From Hyalangium versicolor (GTDB taxonomy: Bacteria; Myxococcota; Myxococcia; Myxococcales; Myxococcaceae), in assembly GCF_020103695.1 (NCBI RefSeq), contig NZ_JAHXBF010000030.1, positions 1 through 64,000 on the forward strand: a stretch of DNA of 64,000 nucleotides, written 5' to 3'. Position numbers and translations under genes: made by a program. The notes under the pieces were generated by a model, which was not told where the DNA came from, searched no databases, and worked only from the letters and a program-made list of their open reading frames with translations. Shown here piece after piece: positions 7,946 to 16,695 of this stretch (its first letter is position 1; each line of letters begins with the position of its first letter).

Positions 7946-8788
7946 CTATTCCAGCAGCACGAGCCGCTGCACGCGGCCTGCCAGGAAGCCCACCTTGCGC
8001 GCGATGCGGGCCAGGCTCTCGTCCTTCTCATCCACGCGGAGTACCAGCCTCGGCAGCGAGGACAGCAGGTGCCGGCAGATCTGCCCCAGGCACAGCGTGG
8101 CGTGGCCCTTCTTGCGCTCCTCGGGCAGGGTGTACAGGCCCTCCAACTCCGCGCCGTGCTGCGAGCGGCTGCCGATGTCCACCTTGAACACCAGCGTCCC
8201 GTTCTCCTCCAGCACGTAGGTGCGGCGGCCTCGCACGCGTTGCATGACGCGCGCCTCGTACCCGTCTGGATCCTCCGAGAGCGGATCCCGCTCGAGCCCT
8301 TCGCGCACGGCCCCCAGTGCCAGGGTCATGAGCCGAGGCAGATCCTCCTCCTTGGCCAGCCGCAGCGTGGGGTTGGTGAAGGGGCCCAGATCGTCGGCGG
8401 ACACGGCGAACAGGCGCTGCACCCGGGACAGCCGGGGCTTGGCGTTCTGGCCCAGGAGGCGCACCAGTGCGTCCACGGCGGGCTTCTCGCCCAGCGAGGC
8501 CTGGAGCTTGACGGTGCTGCCCAGGGTCTCGGCGATGTCGGTGATGGCGGAGGGATCGTTCGCCGAGGGCACCACCAGGCCTCCGTCACCGCCCACGAAG
8601 AGGGCGGCGGTCAGGGTGGCGCCGTCGAAGCGGCCGTGGAAGGCGAAGCGGGCCCGGCCCGCGCGCGGGACGATGCCGAACTCCTCGAAGAGCCCGAGCA
8701 GGTAGATGTTGTGCTTCGAGTCCTTCGCCAGGAACGACCGCAGGGCGTCCGTGTGCTGGGGTCCGAGCTGTTCAATCGTGGCGGGCAT
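7946..8788 (-). CDS. GNAT-family N-acetyltransferase with DUF4081-like N-terminus
   Basis: This 280-aa soluble protein has a GNAT fold in its C-terminal half. The acetyl-CoA-binding segment is LEGLYTLPEERKKGHATLCL (about residues 215-235), ending in VDEKDESLARIARKVGF, the usual GNAT beta-bulge region. The N-terminal half (SFLAKDSKHNIYLLGLFEEFG) is the DUF4081-type domain that often precedes a GNAT domain in bacteria. The acceptor substrate is unknown. It lies in the same direction as and just upstream of miaE. Confidence 0.82.
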   Translation of the reverse strand: MPATIEQLGPQHTDALRSFLAKDSKHNIYLLGLFEEFGIVPRAGRARFAFHGRFDGATLTAALFVGGDGGLVVPSANDPSAITDIAETLGSTVKLQASLGEKPAVDALVRLLGQNAKPRLSRVQRLFAVSADDLGPFTNPTLRLAKEEDLPRLMTLALGAVREGLERDPLSEDPDGYEARVMQRVRGRRTYVLEENGTLVFKVDIGSRSQHGAELEGLYTLPEERKKGHATLCLGQICRHLLSSLPRLVLRVDEKDESLARIARKVGFLAGRVQRLVLLE

Positions 8789-8863
8789 GCGGGGCGAATC
8801 AGGCGTGCCTGAGGAGGTCGAGCATGCAGAGAAGGACGAAGCGCACCTTACGCAAAGGGGGGC

Positions 8864-9445
8864 TCAACGGCCAGCATCCGAGCCGGGCTCGAAGCGGAAA
8901 GGGTAGGTGATGGTGACGCTGCCCCCTTCTCGCGGGGCTGGAAAGCGGACATCCAGCAGGGAATCCAGGAAGCAGGCCAGGGCAAATGGGTCCTGGATGG
9001 AGGTGTCCACCACCTCGCCGTCCTTGAAGTGGCCTGTGAGCCCCTGGCCCTCGATGGTGAAGCGCAGGGTCACCGATTGGGGGCCGGAGTAGCGCTCGGC
9101 GACGTCCTGGAAGCATTGGCGGATCAACGGCACGACGGTCTGGATGGCTCGGCGCACGTCCTCCTTGTCGACCGTGCCGGTGGAGGCCTCCTGCCGGGGT
9201 TCGGCCTCGGGGATGGTGATGGGTGGGGGCGGAGGGGCGCGGGAAGGGAGCGTCGAGCCCTCGCCAAAGGTCCGGGAGGGGGGAACTGGGGGGGGGCGAG
9301 GCGCCTGGGTGGGAGGTGTCGCCTGAGGCGAAGGGGACTCAGCGGGCTTCTCCGGGCGTGAGCTCCAGAGCACCCACGCACACAGTGCCAGGAAAGGAAC
9401 GAGCACCCAGAGGAGGACAGAGCGGCCCGACATGCCATTCACCAT
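8864..9445 (-). CDS. AgmX/PglI C-terminal-domain protein
   Basis: This 193-aa protein is anchored by one N-terminal transmembrane helix (VLLWVLVPFLALCAWVLW). A long proline-rich linker (about 35-80) follows, then a TonB/TolA-like C-terminal domain of the AgmX/PglI type (about 95-188; CFQDVAERYSGPQSVTLRF, ending in GGSVTITYPFRF). In myxobacteria this domain appears on gliding-motility and envelope proteins, where the linker spans the periplasm. No motility partner lies beside it here. The start is uncertain: ATG codons at 9445 and 9433 are both possible, and AGGGG is too close to the first and rather far from the second. Confidence 0.75.
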   Translation of the reverse strand: MVNGMSGRSVLLWVLVPFLALCAWVLWSSRPEKPAESPSPQATPPTQAPRPPPVPPSRTFGEGSTLPSRAPPPPPITIPEAEPRQEASTGTVDKEDVRRAIQTVVPLIRQCFQDVAERYSGPQSVTLRFTIEGQGLTGHFKDGEVVDTSIQDPFALACFLDSLLDVRFPAPREGGSVTITYPFRFEPGSDAGR

Positions 9446-9518
9446 GCCCCTGGCGGGTTACCGCCTCGGGAGCGAAACCCGGTATCCTTCGAGTGCGGGA
9501 CCGAAGCGGGAGGGGAAC

Positions 9519-10697
9519 ATGAGCCGATTCACGCGACGCTCCCTGCTGGGGGCCGCGGTGGCTGGGACTGCCGGGACGTTGCTGTCTGGGCAAGGCTCGG
9601 TCTCAGAGGGGCTCCTGGGGTCCTCACCGCGCCAGTATGTCGTGAACATCTTCCTCTGGGGTGGGCTCGATGGCGTGCTGACGGTCGATCCCAAGGACGC
9701 CACGGCGTCGGGGCATCGCATCCAGCCTGGCTACCGCCCCGACGAGCGCAGGCAGGGCTCGCATCGCCTGTTCGGTCCGCTCATGGGAGCGCTGAGCCGG
9801 CACGATGCCGAGCTGTGTCTCGTGCACGGCGTGCGGACCGAAACGCTGGCCCATCCCCTGGGGGAGCGCTTCGTCCGGCGGGGCCGGGTGAAGGCCTCCG
9901 CCCGTGCTCCCTGGCTGGGGGAGCTGCTGGGGGCCTCGCTTCCCGGAGATGCGCCCATGGCTCACCTGGCGCTCGGGGCGTCTCCCGAGGACTTTGGATC
10001 CGAGGACACGCCTGAGTCCGCCATTGTGTCCACCGAGCTAGCCCAGGTGCTGCTCGATCCGAGAGTGCGCGCGGAGCGGCTCGGGTCCTGGCTCCGATCG
10101 CGTCGGCATCTGCAAGACGATGCGCTCGGGCGGCTGGTGTCCACGGCGGAGCACTCGCCGAGGTTCCAGGATCCGGTGCTGGGGCCTCAGCTTCAGCTCG
10201 CGCTCCATGCGCTCCAGGGCAACTTTGCCAAGGCTGTCACCGTTTCGACTCCCACGCTGTATCTGGATGCACACCAGGAACACCTGGAGATTCAGCGGCG
10301 GCGGCTCGTTCCCGCGCTCGATGACATCGCACGGTTCATGGATGCCCTGAAGTCGGTGCACACCGCGCGGGGCTCGTTGTTCGAGCAGACCACGATGGTC
10401 ATTGGCAGTGAGTTTGGACGGGCGCCCACGTATGACGGCTCGAGTGGGAAGGATCACTGGCCCGAGAGCAGCTGGGTGCTCGCCGGGAAGGGGATTCGGG
10501 GAGGGGCCACCGTGGGAGAGACTGATAGAGAGCTCCGAGGCCTGGCGATCGACTATCGCACGGGCCGTCCGGGAGGGGACCAGCGCCGGCTGGTGCTGAT
10601 CGATGCGCTCTCGGCGACGCTGCTCCACGTGGCCAACCCGGGCTCCATGAGTCACGGGTTCCGCTCGGAGGACGTCCTCCAGTGTGCCCTAGTCTGA
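9519..10697 (+). CDS. DUF1501 protein with Tat signal
   Basis: This is a 392-aa exported protein. The twin-arginine signal TRRSLLGAAVAGTAGTLLSG occupies the N-terminus. The rest matches the DUF1501 family (alkaline-phosphatase-like fold), with WGGLDGVLTVDP near the N-terminus and the family block GSEFGRAP...GKDHWPESSWVLAG near the C-terminus. DUF1501 proteins usually sit beside DUF1800 partners; none is seen here. GGGAGGGGAAC precedes the ATG. Its 3' end overlaps the convergent flavoprotein gene by 9 bp. The substrate is unknown. Confidence 0.85.
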   Translation: MSRFTRRSLLGAAVAGTAGTLLSGQGSVSEGLLGSSPRQYVVNIFLWGGLDGVLTVDPKDATASGHRIQPGYRPDERRQGSHRLFGPLMGALSRHDAELCLVHGVRTETLAHPLGERFVRRGRVKASARAPWLGELLGASLPGDAPMAHLALGASPEDFGSEDTPESAIVSTELAQVLLDPRVRAERLGSWLRSRRHLQDDALGRLVSTAEHSPRFQDPVLGPQLQLALHALQGNFAKAVTVSTPTLYLDAHQEHLEIQRRRLVPALDDIARFMDALKSVHTARGSLFEQTTMVIGSEFGRAPTYDGSSGKDHWPESSWVLAGKGIRGGATVGETDRELRGLAIDYRTGRPGGDQRRLVLIDALSATLLHVANPGSMSHGFRSEDVLQCALV

Positions 10698-12350
10698 CAG
10701 CGTGGGACTGGTGGCCGCGTTGCGCCCGGCAATGAAGCCGAACGTGAGCGCCGGCCCGATCGTGCCTCCGGCACCCCAGTAACCCTGGCCCGTGGGAGAC
10801 GCGATGCAGTTGCCGGCGCCGAACAGCCCGGGGATGGACGTGCCATCGGGGCGGAGCACCCTCGCATCCGTGCCAATGACTGGCCCACCCGATGTGTCCA
10901 GCGTCGCGGCGCCGAGGATCGCGCAGTAATACGGCCCGCTCAGTGTCAGCGGGTACATCGTCCGGTTGCCGGTGGTGCTGCGCGACGGCCCCTGCCAGGC
11001 CTGCTCCATCGGAGTCTCCCCACGGTGGAAGTCGAGATCCACTCCAGTGGAAGCGAATGTGTTGAATCGCTCGATGGTGGCGCGCAGCGTGGGGACGAAG
11101 TCCGGCGACAGGTGCACGAACGGGACGATGGCGCTGCTCAAGAAGCTCGCTCCACGCATGGCGTCCAGGTGCTCGCGGATGCGCTGCGCGAGCTGCTCGA
11201 GCGTCCCGGCCTGGAACACGAGCGGAGACGTCTGCCCTGGGAACGGGACGATGCCCCGCCAGGGCCACGGGGTGGGCTCGTTGGCCGTCCATTGGTCCCA
11301 GATCATGAACTGCACCAGGTTCGGGAACTCCGTCTGGCGCCAGTCGAAGTGGCTCTGCGTGCGCACGTGGTACGGCGACTTCTCGTTCACCACCCGGCGG
11401 CCGTACTTGTTCACCAGGAGAGTGCTGTCCCCATACGGAAAGAACACGTGCGCGTCCGGCCGGACGACGAACCCCTCGTGCGCCGCCGCGTCCTCGAGGG
11501 CGGCCTGGTAGTAGAAGCCGTTGGCCAGGTTGCCCAGCTCGGCGCCCACGTGCGCGCCGATGTCCACGAAAGCCCCGTTGCTCGTGGTGACGCTGCAGCT
11601 GCCAAAGAGGGGGCCGCGCGAGTAGGATCGCAGCTTGTCCCGATCATGCGCGAAGCCTCCCGTGGCGAAGATCACCCCTCGCTTGCCGCGGATGAACCGC
11701 GTGGAGCCGTTGTTCTCCACCTCCACGCCGATCACCTCGCCTCGCCCGTTCCGCACCACATCCGTTACCCGGTGCTTCAGGAGGATGGGCACGCCTCGGT
11801 TGCGCAGGTGCGCCAGCAGGCCTTCGGAGAGATAGAGGCCCGGGAACTCGGTGGAGCCCGGGGGGGACTTCGCCGTCAGCACGCGCCCATAGGGCGCATG
11901 GTTCTCGGGCAGCTCCGCGAAGTAGTCCGGATCCGTCACCGGATTGGGCGAGTAGCCGTAGTTGGGCAGGATGATGGGATCCAGCGCGCCCAGCTGCCTC
12001 AGCCGATCGATCGCGGGCGAAGCATTGTCGTAGAACGCCGCGAGCAGTTCGTACTGGAGCTTGGGGAGCCCGAGCCGGGGCTGAGCCGGGTCATAGAGCA
12101 TGGGATAGGACAACCGCGCCATCAGCTTGATGGCATCCGCGCGTGGGTCGGTGAAGCCATGCGCGCGCATGAGCGAGTTGTTGGGGATCCAGTAGGCGCC
12201 ACCAGAGCGGCGTGTGGTGCCTCCCGCCGCGTCCGCTGCCTCGAGCATGACGACCGAGGCCCCTCGGTCCGCCGCAGCCGCCGCGGCCGCGCACGCCGCA
12301 GCCCCGGTTCCCACCACAACGACATCCGCCCGATGGTCCCATTGCGGCAT
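10689..12350 (-). CDS. FAD-binding dehydrogenase, ketosteroid-dehydrogenase/fumarate-reductase type
   Basis: This 553-aa flavoprotein has an N-terminal Rossmann FAD motif, VVVVGTGAAACAAAAAAADRG, followed by the ribose-binding acidic LEAADAAGGTTRRSGG. The C-terminal FAD segment is IPGLFGAGNCIASPTGQGYWGAGGTIGPALTFGFIAGR. The layout is that of 3-ketosteroid-delta1-dehydrogenases and related flavocytochrome-c-type flavoproteins. A steroid substrate is possible but not shown, as no other steroid-catabolism gene is near. The start MPQWDHRADV is preceded by GAGGGGGCAGGCAC; upstream in-frame codons lack such a site. Confidence 0.85.
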   Translation of the reverse strand: MPQWDHRADVVVVGTGAAACAAAAAAADRGASVVMLEAADAAGGTTRRSGGAYWIPNNSLMRAHGFTDPRADAIKLMARLSYPMLYDPAQPRLGLPKLQYELLAAFYDNASPAIDRLRQLGALDPIILPNYGYSPNPVTDPDYFAELPENHAPYGRVLTAKSPPGSTEFPGLYLSEGLLAHLRNRGVPILLKHRVTDVVRNGRGEVIGVEVENNGSTRFIRGKRGVIFATGGFAHDRDKLRSYSRGPLFGSCSVTTSNGAFVDIGAHVGAELGNLANGFYYQAALEDAAAHEGFVVRPDAHVFFPYGDSTLLVNKYGRRVVNEKSPYHVRTQSHFDWRQTEFPNLVQFMIWDQWTANEPTPWPWRGIVPFPGQTSPLVFQAGTLEQLAQRIREHLDAMRGASFLSSAIVPFVHLSPDFVPTLRATIERFNTFASTGVDLDFHRGETPMEQAWQGPSRSTTGNRTMYPLTLSGPYYCAILGAATLDTSGGPVIGTDARVLRPDGTSIPGLFGAGNCIASPTGQGYWGAGGTIGPALTFGFIAGRNAATSPTLSD

Positions 12351-12494
12351 GTGCCTGCCCCCTCGCATGCAGGATATGTTGATGCGCAGTGTACATGGCT
12401 TCGGGGGGACCGAGCCAACCGGCGGCCGCGCTTCACTTCGCGTCCGCACGTGTTCAAACCGCACGGTGTTACGTCTTCGAGGGGAGCCAGTCAG

Positions 12495-13787
12495 ATGACT
12501 CAGGAGGCGATGAAGGATTCAACAGGGGGTGGGGCCGAGACGACCCCTGAGGAACTCATCCAGTTCATCACCCGGCTGGCGACGAACGAGCCCCATATCC
12601 GGTGCCGCGTGGGAGAGGGCTCGCTCGGAGGCGTGGCCCAGGCGCTCAATGAGCTGGCGGGTCTGCTCGAGACGCGCCGCCTCTCTTCGGTGGAGAAGTT
12701 TGGTATCGAGGCGCTCGTCGAGCAGTCGCAGAACATGATGATGACCGCCGACACCTCCGAGCGCATCCGCTTCATCAACTTCACCACCCCGGGTCTGACG
12801 TACGAGCAGGTGATCGGCCGGAGCGTCTACGACTTCATCCTCCCCGCCGACCACGAGCGGTGCCGGGCCATCTACCGCAAGGTGCTCGAGACGGGAGTAC
12901 CCGACTCGTACGATATCCGTTCCTACACCGACGCCGGGCCTCAGTGGTACGTGGTGCGCGTGGGGCCCATTCGCGACGCGGGCCGCATCGTGGGCTTCAC
13001 GATGATCACCACCGACGTCACCGGTCTCAAGACGGCCCAGCTCCAGTTGGAGCAGTCCAACCGCGAGCTGCAGCAGTCCAACCGCGAGCTGGAGAGCTTC
13101 GCCTCCGTGGCCTCGCATGACCTCCAGGAGCCCCTGCGGAAGATTCAGTCATTCGGCGAGCGGCTGAGGTCCTCGGCCACGGGCGCGCTGAGCCCCGAGG
13201 GGCTCGACTACCTGGAGCGCATGCAGAACGCCGCGACGCGCATGCGCAGGCTGATCGACGATCTGCTCGCCTTCGCTCGTGTCACCTCGAAGGCCCAGCC
13301 CTTCACCCGGGTGGAGCTGGCCTCCATCACGCGCGAGGTCCTGAGCGATCTCGAGGTGGCCATCGAGCAGTCGAAGGCCGTCGTTACCGTGGGCGAGCTG
13401 CCAGCGCTGGAGGCCGATCACACCCAGATGCGGCAGCTCCTGCAGAATCTGCTGAGCAACGCCCTCAAGTTCCGGCGGGAGGGAGAGCCACCGCGCATCT
13501 CCATCGAGGCCTCGCTGAACAAGGAGACCGGGCGCTGCTCGCTTCAGGTGCAGGACAACGGGATCGGCTTCGAGGAGAAGCACGCCGACAAGATCTTCAA
13601 CCTCTTCCACCGGTTGCACGGGCGAGGCAAGTACGAGGGCACGGGGTTGGGGTTGGCCATCTGCCGCAAGATCGTCGAGCGCCACGGTGGCACCATCGTC
13701 GCTCGGAGCGCGCCCGGAAACGGCTCGACCTTCACCATCACCCTGCCCCTCGTACACTCGCAGGGGGGGCTTTCCTCCACCCTATGA
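12495..13787 (+). CDS. PAS-domain histidine kinase (phytochrome-kinase-like)
   Basis: This is a 430-aa cytoplasmic sensor kinase with no membrane segment. A PAS domain lies at about 70-178 (RIRFINFTTPGLTYEQVIGRSVYDFI). A short coiled linker with the repeated word EQSNRELQQSNRELES follows. The dimerisation/phosphoacceptor domain has H208 in FASVASHDLQEPLRKIQSFG, the H-box of the bacteriophytochrome-type kinases. The HATPase domain has the N-box (NLLSNALKF), DNGIGFEEKHADKIF and GTGLGLAICRKIVERHGG. It has no receiver of its own. The ATG has AGGGGAG 9 nt upstream. The stop codon overlaps the next gene's ATG, so the receiver-bearing hybrid is its likely partner. Confidence 0.92.
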   Translation: MTQEAMKDSTGGGAETTPEELIQFITRLATNEPHIRCRVGEGSLGGVAQALNELAGLLETRRLSSVEKFGIEALVEQSQNMMMTADTSERIRFINFTTPGLTYEQVIGRSVYDFILPADHERCRAIYRKVLETGVPDSYDIRSYTDAGPQWYVVRVGPIRDAGRIVGFTMITTDVTGLKTAQLQLEQSNRELQQSNRELESFASVASHDLQEPLRKIQSFGERLRSSATGALSPEGLDYLERMQNAATRMRRLIDDLLAFARVTSKAQPFTRVELASITREVLSDLEVAIEQSKAVVTVGELPALEADHTQMRQLLQNLLSNALKFRREGEPPRISIEASLNKETGRCSLQVQDNGIGFEEKHADKIFNLFHRLHGRGKYEGTGLGLAICRKIVERHGGTIVARSAPGNGSTFTITLPLVHSQGGLSSTL

Positions 13788-15712
13788 GCCAGTCGCCCAT
13801 TCGCGTTCTCCTCATCGAGGATGATGAGGACGATTATGTATTGGTGAGAGAAGCGCTGAACGGCGCTGGCCTCGAGAGGGTGGTGCTCGACTGGTGCGAC
13901 GAGCCCGAGCGGGCCCTCGAACTCCTGGGCGAAGCGCGCCATGACGTGGCGTTGCTCGACTATCACCTGGGCTCGTGGACAGGGATCCAGCTGCTGCGAG
14001 AAGCGAGGAGCCGCGGCTGCCTCGTGCCCGTCATCTTGCTGACGGGTGCCGGCAACAGCGCGATCGATCACGACGCCCAGGAAGCTGGCGCCTCCGACTT
14101 CCTGGTGAAGTCACAGCTCTCCGCCGAGCTGCTGGAGCGGGCCATCCGATACACCCTCCAGCACGGGCGCATGATGGAGGCGGTGCGCCGCTCCCAGTCG
14201 AGCTTCCGGGAGCTCATCGAGCAGCTCCCGGACGCCATCACCGTGTGGCACCAGAAGACGCTCATCTACGCCAACGCCGCGCTCGTCGCGATGCTGGGCG
14301 GCAGCTCCGCGGACGAGTTCACGGGCAGGTCGGGGCTGGAGCTGGAGACCGTCATCCACCCGGAGGACCGGGAGATCCTCCTGCCCGTGATGAAGGAGAG
14401 GCTGTCGGGAGCGCGCTCGATGAGGGAGCTGCGCTTCGTGCGCCTCTCCGGTGGGGCCGTGCCCGTGGAGGTCGCCCACTTCCCCGTGACCTTCGACGGC
14501 AAGCCCTGCTCGATGTGGATCGCGCGCGACTTGACCGAGCGCCGGCAGATGCATGCCCGGCTCATGCTCTCGGACCGCATGGTCTCCCTGGGGACGCTGG
14601 CCGTGGGGATTGGCCACGAGCTCAACAACCCGCTCGCCTATGTGATGGCCAACCTCTCCCATCTGGAGAAGGACCTGCTCCCGGGACTCGGAGTGGACGT
14701 GGCTCAGCGGGAGGAGTTGCGCGCGCTGGTCTCCGAGACGCAGCAGGGCGTCCAGCGCATTCACGAGATCACCCAGCAGCTCAAGCTCTTCTCCCAGGTG
14801 GAGCGGGAGACGCGCAGCACGCGGGTGGATGTGCACCAGGTGCTCGAGAACTCGGTGCGCCTGGCTTCGAATGAGATTCGTCACCGCGCGCGGCTGGTTC
14901 GGGAGTACACGGACCCGCTGGTGGTGGAGGCGCAGGAGGCCCGGCTGGGACAGGTGTTCCTCAACCTGCTCGTCAACGCGGCCCACGCCATCCCCGAGGG
15001 AGCCGTGGAACGCCACGAGATCCGCGTCGTCACGCGGCGGAGGGAAGGGCTGGCCATCATTGAAATCCGTGACACGGGCCAGGGCATCCCCCAGGAACTC
15101 CACGAGCGCATCTTCGAGCCCTTCCTGTCGCTCCGGCCGGGAGGGACGACGGGGCTGGGCCTCTCCATTTGCCTGGGGATCGTCACGGGGTTCAACGGCC
15201 GGATGGAAGTGGAGAGCAAGCTGGGACAGGGGAGCGTCTTCCGCGTCATCCTCCCCGCCGTTGACACCCAGCCCGTCTCCGCGTCGTCTGTCGCGGCTCC
15301 TGCTCCGGTGGCCTTGCGCCGGGGCCGTGTCCTGAGCGTGGACGACGAGCCGTTGATCGGTGTGGCCATCGCCCGGGCCCTGAAGCAGGAGCACGACGTC
15401 ACGGCGCTGACGAGTGGGCGGGAGGCACTGGCGCAGCTCATCCGAGGCGAGCGCTACGATCTCATCCTCTGCGACATCATGATGCCGGAGATGAGCGGCA
15501 TGGAGCTGTACGAGGAGATCTCCCGCCTGGTACCGGAGCAGGCCGAGCGGATGGTGTTCCTCACGGGAGGCGCCTTCACGCCCATGGCGCGGGCCTTCCT
15601 GGGCCGGGTGAAGAACCGCTGCATGGAGAAGCCGTTCGCGCCGAGCGAGCTGCGGAAGCTCGTGAGGAGCTGGATCATCCCGGTGACCGGCGAGACGGCT
15701 AGCACCCCATAG
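13784..15712 (+). CDS. Hybrid kinase REC-PAS-HisKA-HATPase-REC
   Basis: The 642-aa product starts with a receiver (acidic pocket E12/D13/D14, phospho-acceptor D59, K109). A PAS domain (about 138-255), a kinase core with H278 in AVGIGHELNNPLAYVMANL, a HATPase domain (RDTGQGIPQELHERIFEPF, GTTGLGLSICLG) and a second receiver at the C-terminus (SVDDEPLIGVAIARAL, LCDIMMPEMSG) follow. The N-terminal receiver has the DYHLG form seen in Rcp1-like regulators that pair with phytochrome-type kinases, which is the class of the upstream gene. It is translationally coupled to that kinase (ATGA overlap). No DNA-binding output domain is present, so the output partner is elsewhere. Confidence 0.92.
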   Translation: MSQSPIRVLLIEDDEDDYVLVREALNGAGLERVVLDWCDEPERALELLGEARHDVALLDYHLGSWTGIQLLREARSRGCLVPVILLTGAGNSAIDHDAQEAGASDFLVKSQLSAELLERAIRYTLQHGRMMEAVRRSQSSFRELIEQLPDAITVWHQKTLIYANAALVAMLGGSSADEFTGRSGLELETVIHPEDREILLPVMKERLSGARSMRELRFVRLSGGAVPVEVAHFPVTFDGKPCSMWIARDLTERRQMHARLMLSDRMVSLGTLAVGIGHELNNPLAYVMANLSHLEKDLLPGLGVDVAQREELRALVSETQQGVQRIHEITQQLKLFSQVERETRSTRVDVHQVLENSVRLASNEIRHRARLVREYTDPLVVEAQEARLGQVFLNLLVNAAHAIPEGAVERHEIRVVTRRREGLAIIEIRDTGQGIPQELHERIFEPFLSLRPGGTTGLGLSICLGIVTGFNGRMEVESKLGQGSVFRVILPAVDTQPVSASSVAAPAPVALRRGRVLSVDDEPLIGVAIARALKQEHDVTALTSGREALAQLIRGERYDLILCDIMMPEMSGMELYEEISRLVPEQAERMVFLTGGAFTPMARAFLGRVKNRCMEKPFAPSELRKLVRSWIIPVTGETASTP

Positions 15713-15720
15713 AGAGGCAA

Positions 15721-15734
15721 CTCGCGGAGGCGAG
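15721..15734. terminator. Small hairpin between convergent genes
   Basis: CTCGC and GCGAG pair around GGAG in the 38-bp gap between the hybrid kinase and gluQ, which converge here. It is a candidate two-way terminator, without U-tracts on either side. Confidence 0.3.
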
Positions 15735-15750
15735 CCCTTGCCGGGAGGAC

Positions 15751-16695
15751 TCAGCTCAGTCCGAGCGCGGTGACGAGCGTCTGTTCCTGGGCGATCACGG
15801 GGACGCGAGGCAGCGACTCGGAGCGGAAGCGGCGGACCAGCTCCTCGAGCGTGACGGGGCTCCCATCTCCCAGGCCGCTCCACGCCGCGAGCAGGCCGAG
15901 GACCCGCTCCGGTGGCAGATCGCGCTCTCTCAGCTCGGCCAGGGCGAACGCTCCCTCGCGCTTGGCGAGCCGTTTGCCGTCCTCTCCCAGCACCAGGGGC
16001 ACGTGGAAGAACTCGGGCGGGCGCAGCTGGAGCGAGGCGTAGAGCTGGAGCTGGCGCGGCGTGGAGCTGAGCAGGTCGTCTCCGCGCAGCACGTGGGTGA
16101 TGGCCGTGGCGGCATCGTCCACCACCACCGCGAGTTGGTAGCTGGCCACGCCGTCGTTGCGTCGAACCACGAAGTCTCCCACCACCGTCTCCACGTCCTG
16201 GGAGTAGGAGCCTTGCAGCCCGTCCACGAAGTGCACCTCGCCGGGTTGGGCGCGGAAGCGGTATGCGGGGGCGCGCGTGCGGGCACGCTCGGAGATCTCG
16301 GACGAGGAGAGCCGGGCGCAGGTGCCCGGGTAGCGGGGCCCCTCATCGCTCAGGCCATGGGGAGCGCTCGCCGCGCGGGCAATCTCCGCCCGGGTGCAGA
16401 AGCAGGGATAGACGAGCCCCGCTCGCTCCAATTGGGCTTGGGCCTCCCGGTACAGCTCATCGCGCGCGCTCTGGAAGAGAGGAGTCTCGTCCCAGGTGAG
16501 CCCCAGCCACTCCATGTCCCGCATCAGGTCATCGACATACTGGGGGCGGCAGCGCGCACGGTCGAGGTCCTCCACGCGCAGGAGGAACTGGCCTCCCGCG
16601 GCGCGGGCCTGGAGCCATCCGAGCAGCGCGCTGCGAGCGTTGCCGAGGTGCATGCGCCCGGTGGGGCTGGGAGCGAAGCGGCCACGAAAGCTCAT
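15751..16695 (-). CDS. gluQ: Glutamyl-Q tRNA(Asp) synthetase
   Basis: GluQRS activates glutamate and attaches it to queuosine at the wobble position of tRNA(Asp). The 314-aa protein is a GluRS catalytic core without anticodon-binding domain, as expected. It shows FAPSPTGRMHLGNARSAL with the HIGH-like signature at 16-19, the zinc site CFC...YPGTC (about 98-125), and the KMSKS-like block GKRLAKREG near 235. The upstream PEGA gene's stop overlaps its ATG by 4 bp (ATGA), so it is read second in that operon. Confidence 0.92.
   Translation of the reverse strand: MSFRGRFAPSPTGRMHLGNARSALLGWLQARAAGGQFLLRVEDLDRARCRPQYVDDLMRDMEWLGLTWDETPLFQSARDELYREAQAQLERAGLVYPCFCTRAEIARAASAPHGLSDEGPRYPGTCARLSSSEISERARTRAPAYRFRAQPGEVHFVDGLQGSYSQDVETVVGDFVVRRNDGVASYQLAVVVDDAATAITHVLRGDDLLSSTPRQLQLYASLQLRPPEFFHVPLVLGEDGKRLAKREGAFALAELRERDLPPERVLGLLAAWSGLGDGSPVTLEELVRRFRSESLPRVPVIAQEQTLVTALGLS

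Noticed and set aside
11025..12494. N-terminal extension of the histidine kinase by several hundred codons
   Set aside because: The extension runs antisense through the conserved flavoprotein gene; the kinase has a ribosome site at its own ATG.
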